DNA of 24,099 bases, from IMG/VR virus record IMGVR_UViG_3300020433_000048, positions 1-24,099 of that record; one strand, given 5' to 3'. Positions 11,591 to 18,894 of this stretch are shown piece after piece. Position 1 is the stretch's first letter. Each line of letters begins with the position of its first letter. Source of the DNA: a virus. The translations under genes were made by a program, and so were the position numbers. The notes under the pieces were generated by a model. It saw nothing but the letters and a program-made list of their open reading frames with translations, did not search any database and was not told where the DNA came from.

Positions 11591-13324
11591 TTACCTCCAA
11601 TTAGGTAGCTCATTGCCTGTTTCACGCCCACGAGCCTCCTGACGCTGTTCTAGAGACATCCCCATAACTAGGTGATTAGCACTGCTTTTGGGGTTGTCTA
11701 AGAAATCTTCAAGTATACTCGCAAACTCGAGCTGTTTTCTTCTTTTTATCTCTTCCTGAGCACTTATATGTAGGGCATCTGTAAAATACTTTACGCCTTG
11801 TGCTAGACAATCGAGTCTATCGTCATGTTTGACTGCACCTTTCTGCCTACACATACGACTCATTTGGTAAAATAGCATATAGAGGAGCCGCTCTTCAGGC
11901 GGACTGTCTTGGTTCGACCTATAGTCCCAGTCGATAACGCCACGATCAACGATAAGGCGATGCTGATTGAGCACAGGTTCAAGAGCGTCAATAATCCTAT
12001 CCTCTTTCCTAACATTTGCTCGTACCTCTTCAATATGTATGTTTTGTTTTGTCTGAATAAGATGTTTTTTAAATAATTCACTGACTATACCGTCTCCAAA
12101 GTTTGTTTCGATAACAAGCGACGTAACACCGAACTTTTTACATCCTCTAAGGATGTCGAGCAAGGTATTATCACTATACCCGTCTCTGTACGCTCGCACT
12201 TCATGCAAATAGATGAGTCCGTTTTTCTGGGATAAATAACAAGCCGCTGTTTCGTCTGTACCCCTTCCGGATGGGTCCACGCTACAAATGGTTTCGTTAT
12301 ATTCACTCCAATCTCCTTGCATTTGCATAGGTGTATAGAAATAGTCCCCCGGTAATCCAACTGTTGGTGCATCTTTGATGACATTGTTGGGGTCTGAGCA
12401 CCATACGATGTTCTGGGGTGCAGTAGTAGGATTAACGCTAGTAACGATAAGATCAGCCATCTTAAGTGGGAATTTTTCGGCATCTGATAAGCTTGTGTCG
12501 AGTTGAAATTGCAACATGTAGTTGCTACGACCCATAGAAGCTTCTCGTTCTATCAAATCGTCATTTGTAAATCTGCTATCTGTAGGAGCCCATTCTTCTG
12601 CTCCATTATCTATATCTTCTTGTAAATCAGGTGCTAAAAGTCCTTCGTATTGGGTAATACTTTTACCTCTTGGGTATCTTGCCGGCCAAACCAAGGGACG
12701 ATACGAACGCTCTGCCAACTTACGATAAATAGTAAAAGTAGTCTGAGGAGTCCCGAGATACATAATACGGCTATCGCTTTTCGGGGTAAGGATACTTTCC
12801 GCTTCTGTACAAAGTTGTAAAAGTTTTTCACGCATAAGCTCCGTCATACTGTTGCCCGGAACCTCTACGTCGTCTAAAATCATGAGATCGGCTCGGCTTC
12901 CTGTGAGCTGCCCAGTGATTCCTACCGATTTTACGCTTGGTGCTTGGTGTGGTGAGCAGTTTACGTCGAAACTGATGCGACTCCAACGAGAATCGTCCGA
13001 TTTCGGTCTTAGAAAGTTTAGCCATGGTGTCTCAATGATAAGTTTTTGTAAGAAGATCGACATGTTATCCGCTCTCTCCTTAGAAGCGGAGATAATCATT
13101 ATTTTCCGTTCCGGGTCATTAAAGAGTGTCCATAACACAAAAGCACCAGTAATCCAAGATTTACCAACACCTCGAAAGGCTTGAATCTGGAGTCTCTTGG
13201 GTCCGTTTTGTAAGTAGTCTGCGATTGCATATTGGGCTCTGGTTGGTGAAGGTAGATCAAGCTCTCCCCACAATGCCTGTAGAAAAAGCTTGAAATCCTG
13301 TTGTAATAATTGTAAAGAATCCAT
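11591..13324 (-). CDS. Terminase large subunit (T7 gp19-like)
   Basis: A 577-residue packaging motor (T7 gp19: 586) that cuts concatemeric DNA and pumps it into the prohead with ATP. ATPase half: Walker A in AFRGVGKSWITG (K55, S56) and Walker B in DLMILDDVEVPG (D151, D152). Nuclease half: RNase-H-like fold with D350 in CSVDPSGRGTDETAACYL, and a later acidic pair in KHDDRLDCLAQGVKYF. A run resembling T7 IIDALEPVLNQHRLIV is present. The ATG at 13324 overlaps the preceding stop as TAATG. It is the last gene of the late operon and is followed directly by the genome-end region. Confidence 0.96.
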   Translation of the reverse strand: MDSLQLLQQDFKLFLQALWGELDLPSPTRAQYAIADYLQNGPKRLQIQAFRGVGKSWITGAFVLWTLFNDPERKIMIISASKERADNMSIFLQKLIIETPWLNFLRPKSDDSRWSRISFDVNCSPHQAPSVKSVGITGQLTGSRADLMILDDVEVPGNSMTELMREKLLQLCTEAESILTPKSDSRIMYLGTPQTTFTIYRKLAERSYRPLVWPARYPRGKSITQYEGLLAPDLQEDIDNGAEEWAPTDSRFTNDDLIEREASMGRSNYMLQFQLDTSLSDAEKFPLKMADLIVTSVNPTTAPQNIVWCSDPNNVIKDAPTVGLPGDYFYTPMQMQGDWSEYNETICSVDPSGRGTDETAACYLSQKNGLIYLHEVRAYRDGYSDNTLLDILRGCKKFGVTSLVIETNFGDGIVSELFKKHLIQTKQNIHIEEVRANVRKEDRIIDALEPVLNQHRLIVDRGVIDWDYRSNQDSPPEERLLYMLFYQMSRMCRQKGAVKHDDRLDCLAQGVKYFTDALHISAQEEIKRRKQLEFASILEDFLDNPKSSANHLVMGMSLEQRQEARGRETGNELPNWR

Positions 13325-15306
13325 TAAATATCATCCATTACTCCGCCTGCTCCCATACCATAAGTATCATATCTACCTGTACCTATATTAAATCTTCCCA
13401 TTGTAGGGTCATTAAATATAATTGACTTAATTTTAGCAAGTTGAAAGCGGTATAATTTTTCTTGATCTGGTGTAAGTGCAGGTTTTACTGCTTCAAAAGC
13501 ATAATTTATCTGTCTATAAAGCTCAGTACCATCTCCATAGTTTGCTTCAAGTGCAGCCATTTGTTTTTGTAGTTTCTTGCCTGTTGACTCACTAAAAAGT
13601 AATAAAAATAGTTTTTCCTTATCCAATTTTGAACCTGATAATTGTTTATAAATAAACGGGTTAATTTGTTTAGCAAGTTTGTTTATTGACTGTTCAGACT
13701 TCTTAGCTAGTGGTATACCTAAACCTTTAGCTTCAGCATCAGCTATTAATTGCTTTAATTTAGGTACAGACCAGTTATTAATATCGACTTCAGCTAATAA
13801 CTCACCTACTTCAAACGGGTCTAAGTCTGTCTCGTTTGCTGTAAAGAAGTTCATTCCTGATTTTACAATCTTATCGCCTTCATCTATCATGTCTAACCAA
13901 TCTTCTACGACTTCCATATGACCGTCAGCTGCTGCACCAGTTCCATCTACATGCTTTTGACGGCGAATTTTAGAATCCCAAATATCAACCATTTTAGTCT
14001 TACCATTCACTTTACGACTAGCTTTACCTTGCATCCATTCGTAGCGAGTATAGCCAGTGTTTCGATGTTTACCATTCCACCATATCTCACCTGCCGGTCC
14101 GGCTATTTTATTAAAAAATGCTGTTTTTTGAGCATGTGTGTAAGGTTCAAGTAAGTCTAAGTTTCCAGAAGCGTCCCCTGCAACATAACCTCTTTCTAAA
14201 ACTTTTCTTTGAATACGGTTATACATATTTCCGCCGGGTTTAGTATTATTATACATACCCAAGGATTGGACAAGTGTAAATGTATGATCTAAGTTGATTC
14301 TTCTTTCTGGTATTGGTCTTGGTACTAACTGTCCATCACTATTTAACATTTTAAAGTTTGCCATAGCGTCACCATATATAAGGTTCCACTTTGTCATCTC
14401 TACTTCTCTAATTTTATTCCAAGCTGCCGGTATTTTATAATGACCAACAGTCTGTATTTTAGTTGCTATCTGACGTCTATTACCTAAATGTAGTCTAGCA
14501 AACGGTAACCAGTCAAAACGTCTACCAGTTGTTGCACTCATACCACCTTGAACCATGTGGTTATTTAACATAGTCTGGAACATCTGAGCAGATTCAATAA
14601 CAGTAGGCTCAACATATCGTTGTCTAAATTCTGGCGTACCAACCATAGGTATATCATTAGCATCACCTGACCCTAAAATTTTACCTATAAGCATTTGTTT
14701 CTGAGCATCAATAACTTTAGGCTGATTTAATTCTGGTAACTGCATTTCTACGTCACCCATCATGCTAGACAATCCTTCTATGTTACCTTTTTCAAACGCA
14801 CGTTGATTTCTATTTTTAGCTATCTTAGCACCTACTTTGTTTGAAATGGCTGTGCCACCTCCTCCGACTACACCACCGAGAGTTCCGGCTGTTGCAACTT
14901 CTAAAGGATTAAGAAATCGTTGTTCATCAACTCCTACACGTACTTGTTCTGTACCTATACCTGTAAGAGCTCCTCCTACAAGTCCACGTTGTACTGTACC
15001 AGTTTTACCTACAACTTTAGCAACTCCTTTGCTAGCTCCTATATTCATAAACGGTATAGCACCGGCTGCACCAGAAGCTAAAATTTCACCCCAGTTAAGC
15101 TCGTCTTCACCGTATAAATGTTTTTGTACTAGATAATTAGTATAAGCACCCTGACCAAAGTTGATAACTCCATATCCTAACCAACCTAGTGGTCCCATAC
15201 CTAATAAAGGAGTGGTAGCTACATCTGTAGCAACACCACCACCTATTTCTATACCCATTCCTTGGAATCGCTTAATCAGTTGTTCTTTTTTAGCTTCGTT
15301 TTCCAT
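13324..15306 (-). CDS. 660-aa glycine-rich protein, possibly virion-associated, unknown function
   Basis: The N-terminal about 170 residues carry glycine-zipper-like hydrophobic stretches (GMGIEIGGGVATDVATTPLL; GGALTGIG; GTLGGVVGGGGTAISNKVG), able to insert in a membrane. I associate the IEIGGG-x-ATD ... GPLGW-x-YG-x-INF pattern with large internal virion or ejected proteins of aquatic podoviruses (recollection, not verified). The rest is hydrophilic, with an unrecognised central part containing GEIWWNGKHRNTGYTRYEWM and a helical C-terminus. T7 has only the spanin genes 18.5 and 18.7 between gp18 and gp19. Coupled by TAATG at both ends, so expressed with the late genes. Candidate: ejected membrane protein. 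Confidence 0.8.
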   Translation of the reverse strand: MENEAKKEQLIKRFQGMGIEIGGGVATDVATTPLLGMGPLGWLGYGVINFGQGAYTNYLVQKHLYGEDELNWGEILASGAAGAIPFMNIGASKGVAKVVGKTGTVQRGLVGGALTGIGTEQVRVGVDEQRFLNPLEVATAGTLGGVVGGGGTAISNKVGAKIAKNRNQRAFEKGNIEGLSSMMGDVEMQLPELNQPKVIDAQKQMLIGKILGSGDANDIPMVGTPEFRQRYVEPTVIESAQMFQTMLNNHMVQGGMSATTGRRFDWLPFARLHLGNRRQIATKIQTVGHYKIPAAWNKIREVEMTKWNLIYGDAMANFKMLNSDGQLVPRPIPERRINLDHTFTLVQSLGMYNNTKPGGNMYNRIQRKVLERGYVAGDASGNLDLLEPYTHAQKTAFFNKIAGPAGEIWWNGKHRNTGYTRYEWMQGKASRKVNGKTKMVDIWDSKIRRQKHVDGTGAAADGHMEVVEDWLDMIDEGDKIVKSGMNFFTANETDLDPFEVGELLAEVDINNWSVPKLKQLIADAEAKGLGIPLAKKSEQSINKLAKQINPFIYKQLSGSKLDKEKLFLLLFSESTGKKLQKQMAALEANYGDGTELYRQINYAFEAVKPALTPDQEKLYRFQLAKIKSIIFNDPTMGRFNIGTGRYDTYGMGAGGVMDDI

Positions 15307-16100
15307 TACTTGTATCCAAATTTATCAAAATTTTGTACGCTTTCTATAGTTAAAGACTTAGTCAAGTCACTCTTAGAACTGTTATTTAGTATTTGATTCT
15401 GGTTTATTTTTAGTTCTTCTATAAGACGATTATCTATAACTTGTTGTTCGTTTCTAAAGTCAGTACCCTCAAGATAGTCTTGCTTGTCTATTTTTATCGT
15501 TTTATACTTATTGTTAGGGTCTTTAATTGTAAGCTGTGGAAAGTTTTTACTAGGTGTATCATCTGCATTACGTATTTCTTCTGCAAATTCTCTATCTTCT
15601 AGTATGTCTTCAATGTTTTCAATTAAGGTAAATCTATCTTTATCTGTAGGTATATAATCGTCTCCAACTACGTAAGCTTCTCCGTTCGGCTTTACTAATT
15701 CAAACTTTTCTAGTAAACTTTTTTCACCCGGTTTTTTCAACCTACCTCTTGTGTAATCAAACATACCCTGAGTAATTTTACCACCCTCAGCTTTCATAAG
15801 TAAGATGTCTAATCGAGTAACTTTAGCAGCTAATTCTTCTTTTCTTTTATCTATCTCTTTTTGTTTGTTGACATTTTTTCCCCAAGCTTTACTTGCAAAC
15901 CAAGCGTTAGGGTCATTTCTTATTAAGTCTAACTCAGCCTGCCTTGCTATTTGTATTGTTTTAAGCTGATCTATTCTTCTATTATATTTAGCTAGCTCTT
16001 TTTCTAGTTTTTCTGTGCTTTTATAAGTTTTAGAGTATCCTCTAGACTTTTTGTTCTTACTTCCGCTCACAAGCCATTCTTTTTTCTTGTTTTCGCTCAT
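15306..16100 (-). CDS. 264-aa lysine-rich coiled-coil protein, unknown function
   Basis: A hydrophilic protein starting MSENKKKEWLVSGSKNKKSR. Residues about 28-60 (KLEKELAKYNRRIDQLKTIQ) and about 75-105 look like coiled coil; the C-terminal 60 residues are Asn/Gln/Asp-rich and probably flexible. No catalytic motif or family is recognised. TAATG coupling to the HNH gene before it and the 660-aa gene after it implies a shared late message. A virion or packaging accessory is plausible by position only. Confidence 0.78.
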   Translation of the reverse strand: MSENKKKEWLVSGSKNKKSRGYSKTYKSTEKLEKELAKYNRRIDQLKTIQIARQAELDLIRNDPNAWFASKAWGKNVNKQKEIDKRKEELAAKVTRLDILLMKAEGGKITQGMFDYTRGRLKKPGEKSLLEKFELVKPNGEAYVVGDDYIPTDKDRFTLIENIEDILEDREFAEEIRNADDTPSKNFPQLTIKDPNNKYKTIKIDKQDYLEGTDFRNEQQVIDNRLIEELKINQNQILNNSSKSDLTKSLTIESVQNFDKFGYK

Positions 16101-16426
16101 TAGTTAATGTGTGATAAAATTGTGTGTTCTCGATCAGTAATGCCGAATGTCGACCTCATCCAGTCCCTCCAGTTTTTACTACCTTTTTCCTGATTGCATC
16201 GCCTACAAGACGGGACAACATTTGTCGTCTCATCTCTTCCGCCCTTGCATTTTGGACGTACGTGGTCAATGGTGAGTTTGTGTAATTCATAAAATTCTCC
16301 GCAATAAACGCATTGACAATTAAAGTGCTCTTTGATAGCTCTTCTCCAGAGCCGTTTCGATTCTGAACTTGTCATCGTTATTAAATTGTGTAAATAGTAA
16401 TCAGGGTTTGGTAGTAATGGGGTCAT
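16100..16426 (-). CDS. HNH endonuclease
   Basis: A 108-residue HNH nuclease with C39/C42 (CVYC), D54-H55 (TIDHVRPKCKGG), N69 (TTNVVPSCRRC) and C74/C77-N78 (CRRCNQEKG), i.e. a zinc-stapled beta-beta-alpha-metal site with the catalytic His intact. HNH proteins beside terminase genes are common in phages, where some help the terminase cut DNA at packaging; others are mobile homing endonucleases. Its coupling by ATGA at the start and TAATG at the end argues for a fixed partner role. The ATG at 16426 is preferred for the overlap; M18 is an alternative. Confidence 0.92.
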   Translation of the reverse strand: MTPLLPNPDYYLHNLITMTSSESKRLWRRAIKEHFNCQCVYCGEFYELHKLTIDHVRPKCKGGRDETTNVVPSCRRCNQEKGSKNWRDWMRSTFGITDREHTILSHIN

Positions 16427-16674
16427 TTTCTAATTTTAAGTCTGCTGCGTCGGTTAATAGATGGCTTTTGTTTTCTGCCTTTGGTTTTACTACCCTTATA
16501 ATGGGCGGCATCCATTCCGTCACGGTTGCCATATGTTCCAAGTTTTCTATTAAGTTTGTTTGCATTGACTCTAATTGATAAACCTTTTTTAGTTTTGTTG
16601 TATTTAGCCTGTTGCTTAAGGCGTTTCTTCCTAGCTTTAGGATTCTTCTTGTAGTATTCAGAAGTTTTTGCCAT
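16423..16674 (-). CDS. 83-aa very basic phage protein, unknown function
   Basis: Starts MAKTSEYYKKNPKARKKRLK and contains NRKLGTYGNRDGMDAAHYKG. This MAKTSEYY-N-P start and the RK-GTYGNxDGxD-x-H block form a pattern I recall from many aquatic phage genomes; function unknown to me. The C-terminus is again basic (SINRRSRLKIRK). The conserved Asp and His could hint at a nuclease-like site, but this is weak. It overlaps the small terminase end by 17 bases and is coupled to the HNH gene by ATGA. Confidence 0.8.
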   Translation of the reverse strand: MAKTSEYYKKNPKARKKRLKQQAKYNKTKKGLSIRVNANKLNRKLGTYGNRDGMDAAHYKGSKTKGRKQKPSINRRSRLKIRK

Positions 16675-16921
16675 ATACTTTCCTCTTAACGAGTGAAGGG
16701 TCTACGGTAGGAATGATTTTGTGAAGCTTGTCTAAAGGACTACCCTCGAAGGCAACGCCTGTTATATCATTGGTTTTTAACCAGTCGCAAGCTGCTTTTA
16801 AATCTTGTGTTGTAGCTTCTCCACTTTTTATTCTACGCAAGAAGTCTTCTGTAACAAGGTAGTGTAGCTCGTTAAAACTTTCTTCTGTTGCTTTTCTGGG
16901 TAGTTTCTTTAGTTCTTCCAT
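16658..16921 (-). CDS. Terminase small subunit (T7 gp18-like)
   Basis: An 87-residue protein (T7 gp18: 89) with the block DFLRRIKSGEATTQDLKAAC and DWLKTNDITG, the helix-turn pattern typical of small terminase subunits in T7-like phages of aquatic bacteria. It would recognise concatemer DNA and recruit the large subunit. The start overlaps the previous stop as TAATG at 16921. The large subunit lies about 3.3 kb downstream, separated by four genes, instead of almost next door as in T7. Confidence 0.75.
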   Translation of the reverse strand: MEELKKLPRKATEESFNELHYLVTEDFLRRIKSGEATTQDLKAACDWLKTNDITGVAFEGSPLDKLHKIIPTVDPSLVKRKVYGKNF

Positions 16922-17079
16922 TATTCTATGTCAAGTCCTTTTTTAACAATTTGTAGAGCTCTGTCATCAAGCTCGTTATCTGTTTGCTCGACTAACTTTT
17001 CTAGTAGGTCTACAACAAATACTTTAAATTTTTCGCTTTTCAAGAAAGCTAATACGATTGGTTTTAATAGTGCTAACAT
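16921..17079 (-). CDS. 52-aa conserved-looking phage protein, unknown function
   Basis: Starts MLALLKPIVLAFLKSEKFKV and continues VDLLEKLVEQTDNELDDRAL. The pattern LLKPI..A.LKS..V..LVV.LLEK...TTDNE.DD is one I recall from short genes near lysis and terminase genes of many phages; function unknown. The N-terminus could lie on a membrane as an amphipathic helix. Coupled by TAATG at both ends (17079 and 16921). Confidence 0.78.
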   Translation of the reverse strand: MLALLKPIVLAFLKSEKFKVFVVDLLEKLVEQTDNELDDRALQIVKKGLDIE

Positions 17080-17195
17080 TACTCTTCTCCGGGTGTAGTT
17101 GTTTTAACATAGCGTCCGTTCTCGTCTCGCTTTGCAGCCTTTTTCTTAGGCTTTTTTGCAGCTTTTGCTGCTATTTGATCTGATAATGTACTCAT
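17079..17195 (-). CDS. 38-aa lysine/alanine-rich protein, unknown function
   Basis: Starts MSTLSDQIAAKAAKKPKKKA and ends YVKTTTPGEE. The ATG overlaps the upstream stop (ATGA, 17192-17195) and its stop overlaps the next ATG (TAATG at 17079). The basic, low-complexity body suggests nucleic-acid or membrane-surface contact. Coupling at both ends is the main support. Confidence 0.65.
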   Translation of the reverse strand: MSTLSDQIAAKAAKKPKKKAAKRDENGRYVKTTTPGEE

Positions 17196-17713
17196 TTTTG
17201 CCAAAAATTCTTTTTCTTAGGTGGTTGTAAAGATGATATAGGTACTATATCCTGACAGACTTTTGCCATCTCAGTTCCGGGTCTATATGTAAAACCCTTG
17301 CGTTGCAAATCTGCACACTTAGAAGCTCGTGTAATCTCATACTCTAACTTCATAGTGTTGTATTTCATCTCTGCCATTTCTTTACATTGTTTATAGCCTG
17401 ACTTATCTAGAGGAACCATAAAGTTAATCTGGAATCCCCAGTTCTCAGCTATTGTGTAACCAGAAGGGTGCATAAATTCATCGAATGGTTTACTATGATT
17501 GCCCATATAAAAAGGCTGAAATGTCATAGTACTACCATTACAGCTTATATTACCCCCGTAGTATTGTCTACTTTGTGCTCCATTGTTCTGGAACTGTACA
17601 GCTTGGTTGGTTACGTTACCGGTTGCTGCTGCTACAGGGTTGCTAACATTAGTATCTTCAGCAAATACAGGTGTACTTACTGTGAGAAGATAGAATAAGA
17701 GTTTGTAGTAGAC
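17192..17713 (-). CDS. Secreted four-cysteine protein, start codon unresolved
   Basis: The coding sense is clear from a signal peptide (YYKLLFYLLTVSTPVFA, cleavage likely before EDTN) and a mature part of about 150 residues with four cysteines (SCNG, QCKE, KCAD, VCQD) and the block YYGGNISCNG. Proteins of this pattern occur in aquatic phages, function unknown to me. No ATG, GTG or TTG lies near the signal peptide in this frame; the frame stays open back to 18082 only as a shadow of the 120-aa gene. I place the start at the GTC of 17713 as a marker. A non-standard start, a frameshift from the previous gene or a sequence error are the options. Confidence 0.6.
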   Translation of the reverse strand, partial: VYYKLLFYLLTVSTPVFAEDTNVSNPVAAATGNVTNQAVQFQNNGAQSRQYYGGNISCNGSTMTFQPFYMGNHSKPFDEFMHPSGYTIAENWGFQINFMVPLDKSGYKQCKEMAEMKYNTMKLEYEITRASKCADLQRKGFTYRPGTEMAKVCQDIVPISSLQPPKKKNFWQK

Positions 17714-18039
17714 TCTGTTTCTATTGTTCTGTCTATTGTTATTGTTTCTATTGTCCCTGCTTCTCTTGTTGTTATTGAGAAATCCCAACTGGTTTCGCCA
17801 GTTACTGGGGTGTAGGTAGCTGTGTCTGCACCAATCCCACCAGTTCCTCCAACGGTTATGTTTGTACCGCTGTAAGTTGTGACTTCTGCTCCTAGTACAT
17901 CGTGTACTATTTCTTCTGTTATTGTTTGTGATGTTGTTGTTGTCGACTGCATTGACCCTGTGGTAAACTGAGGCGTTACAGTGTTGGCTCTTGCTATTGC
18001 GGGTGACAACAATGCTAAGAGAAGAATCCATGTTTTCAT
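17677..18039 (-). CDS. 120-aa exported Thr-rich protein, unknown function
   Basis: Begins with a typical signal peptide (MKTWILLLALLSPAIARA, cleavage likely at ARA-NTV). The mature part is rich in Thr, Ser and Ile with alternating pattern (TETITIDRTIETESTT), suggesting beta strands, and no cysteines. It is probably sent to the periplasm or outer membrane late in infection. The ATG overlaps the holin-candidate stop (ATGA, 18036-18039). It overlaps the next protein's signal peptide region in another frame. No family with known function is recognised. Confidence 0.75.
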   Translation of the reverse strand: MKTWILLLALLSPAIARANTVTPQFTTGSMQSTTTTSQTITEEIVHDVLGAEVTTYSGTNITVGGTGGIGADTATYTPVTGETSWDFSITTREAGTIETITIDRTIETESTTNSYSIFSQ

Positions 18040-18332
18040 TTCTTTGGTGTTGTGGGTTCCTTCTTGTCCGTCTTCTTACCATTACCAGTAGACAAGCCGA
18101 ATGTGGCTAGTGCACCCGTAAAAATCGAAGCGACGAAAGTGATATCTGCCGAAGCATTGGATTTCTTTACCATAGGCAGCTCAACATAATTTAACGTGAT
18201 AATAAATCCTGACCAGATAACTACGCCTAGACGCACTGCTGCACCTAGTATAGCCATCTGTTCATCATGATCGTCTACGTTTTCTTTGAGCTTAGTGAAG
18301 AGTCCCTTTTTTTCTGGCGGTTTTGTTTCCAT
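18036..18332 (-). CDS. Holin candidate, two membrane segments
   Basis: A 98-residue protein with a charged N-terminus (METKPPEKKGLFTKLKENVD), two hydrophobic segments (AILGAAVRLGVVIWSGFIITL, about 28-48, and ITFVASIFTGALATFGLS, about 64-81) and a lysine-rich tail (GKKTDKKEPTTPKK). This layout, size and its place between tail fibre and small terminase (T7 holin gp17.5 position) fit a class II holin that opens the inner membrane for lysis. I cannot name the family. It overlaps the previous gene by 58 bases. Confidence 0.6.
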   Translation of the reverse strand: METKPPEKKGLFTKLKENVDDHDEQMAILGAAVRLGVVIWSGFIITLNYVELPMVKKSNASADITFVASIFTGALATFGLSTGNGKKTDKKEPTTPKK

Positions 18333-18676
18333 TTATTTATCTTACCTTGTAGGAACTTCTGTAATCGTTTCTTAATTTGTTCTATAACTGGCTGTGCAAC
18401 AGTTGTAGCCGCTACTGCTGTAACAGCTGCCACAGTTGTAGTAACTAATACTTCAGCCGGTGGTATAGGTATAGGTGGTAAGGGTGGTAAAGTTAGTGTA
18501 GGTGCAGGCGGTTCCTCTGTTTCTACAGGTTGTGTATCCTCCGGTTCTTTAAGATCACTCGGAGGTACAACCATAGGTTTATAAAAAGGTACGTCTGCAC
18601 TTGGCAACGGTATCTCTATCGTTTCTATCGTTTCAAAATCTGGTATTTCTGCAAACGGTATTACGATATGTTCCAT
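18275..18676 (-). CDS. 133-aa proline-rich membrane protein, unknown function
   Basis: Residues 1-75 are acidic and proline-rich (PPLPPIPIPP), followed by one hydrophobic Ala/Val/Thr segment (VLVTTTVAAVTAVAATTVA, about 81-99) and a basic tail (KWKQNRQKKRD). The order suggests an envelope protein with an extended arm; spanin-like roles rely on such proline-rich arms but the topology here is not a clear match. The start overlaps the previous gene by 16 bases. It may be part of the lysis group with the holin candidate. Confidence 0.7.
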   Translation of the reverse strand: MEHIVIPFAEIPDFETIETIEIPLPSADVPFYKPMVVPPSDLKEPEDTQPVETEEPPAPTLTLPPLPPIPIPPAEVLVTTTVAAVTAVAATTVAQPVIEQIKKRLQKFLQGKINKWKQNRQKKRDSSLSSKKT

Positions 18677-18894
18677 CTTTCTTTAACAGCAGCTAGTTCA
18701 TCTGCGTCTGTTATTTCAGTTAACGTACATGTATCATTAACTATTTTACTTGGGTCAAAATCTTTCTCTGCAATAACAACGTCAGGTCCGATTCTTTCCC
18801 ACTTTTTACTGCCGCCGGGGTCGGATAGACCGACTCCCCAATCTTCAGTTTTACCTGTTTCGGCATATTTATATATCTTATCTATTGTAAACAT
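18661..18894 (-). CDS. 77-aa protein after the tail protein, unknown function
   Basis: The start chosen is ATG at 18894 (MFTIDKIYKYAETGKTEDWG), which overlaps the tail protein stop as TAATG; a frame opens 8 codons earlier at 18918 but inside the tail gene. The protein is acidic, with a predicted helix at the end. No family is recognised. Genes placed right after an adsorption protein sometimes encode its chaperone, a possibility only. Confidence 0.72.
   Translation of the reverse strand: MFTIDKIYKYAETGKTEDWGVGLSDPGGSKKWERIGPDVVIAEKDFDPSKIVNDTCTLTEITDADELAAVKERWNIS

Noticed and set aside
14837-15136. Proline/threonine-rich frame on the plus strand
   Set aside because: Antisense of the glycine/alanine-rich part of the 660-aa protein; composition explains the open frame.
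17714-18082. Open frame extending the secreted four-cysteine protein back to 18082
   Set aside because: The extension is Asn/Arg-rich nonsense read out of frame through the 120-aa signal-peptide gene.
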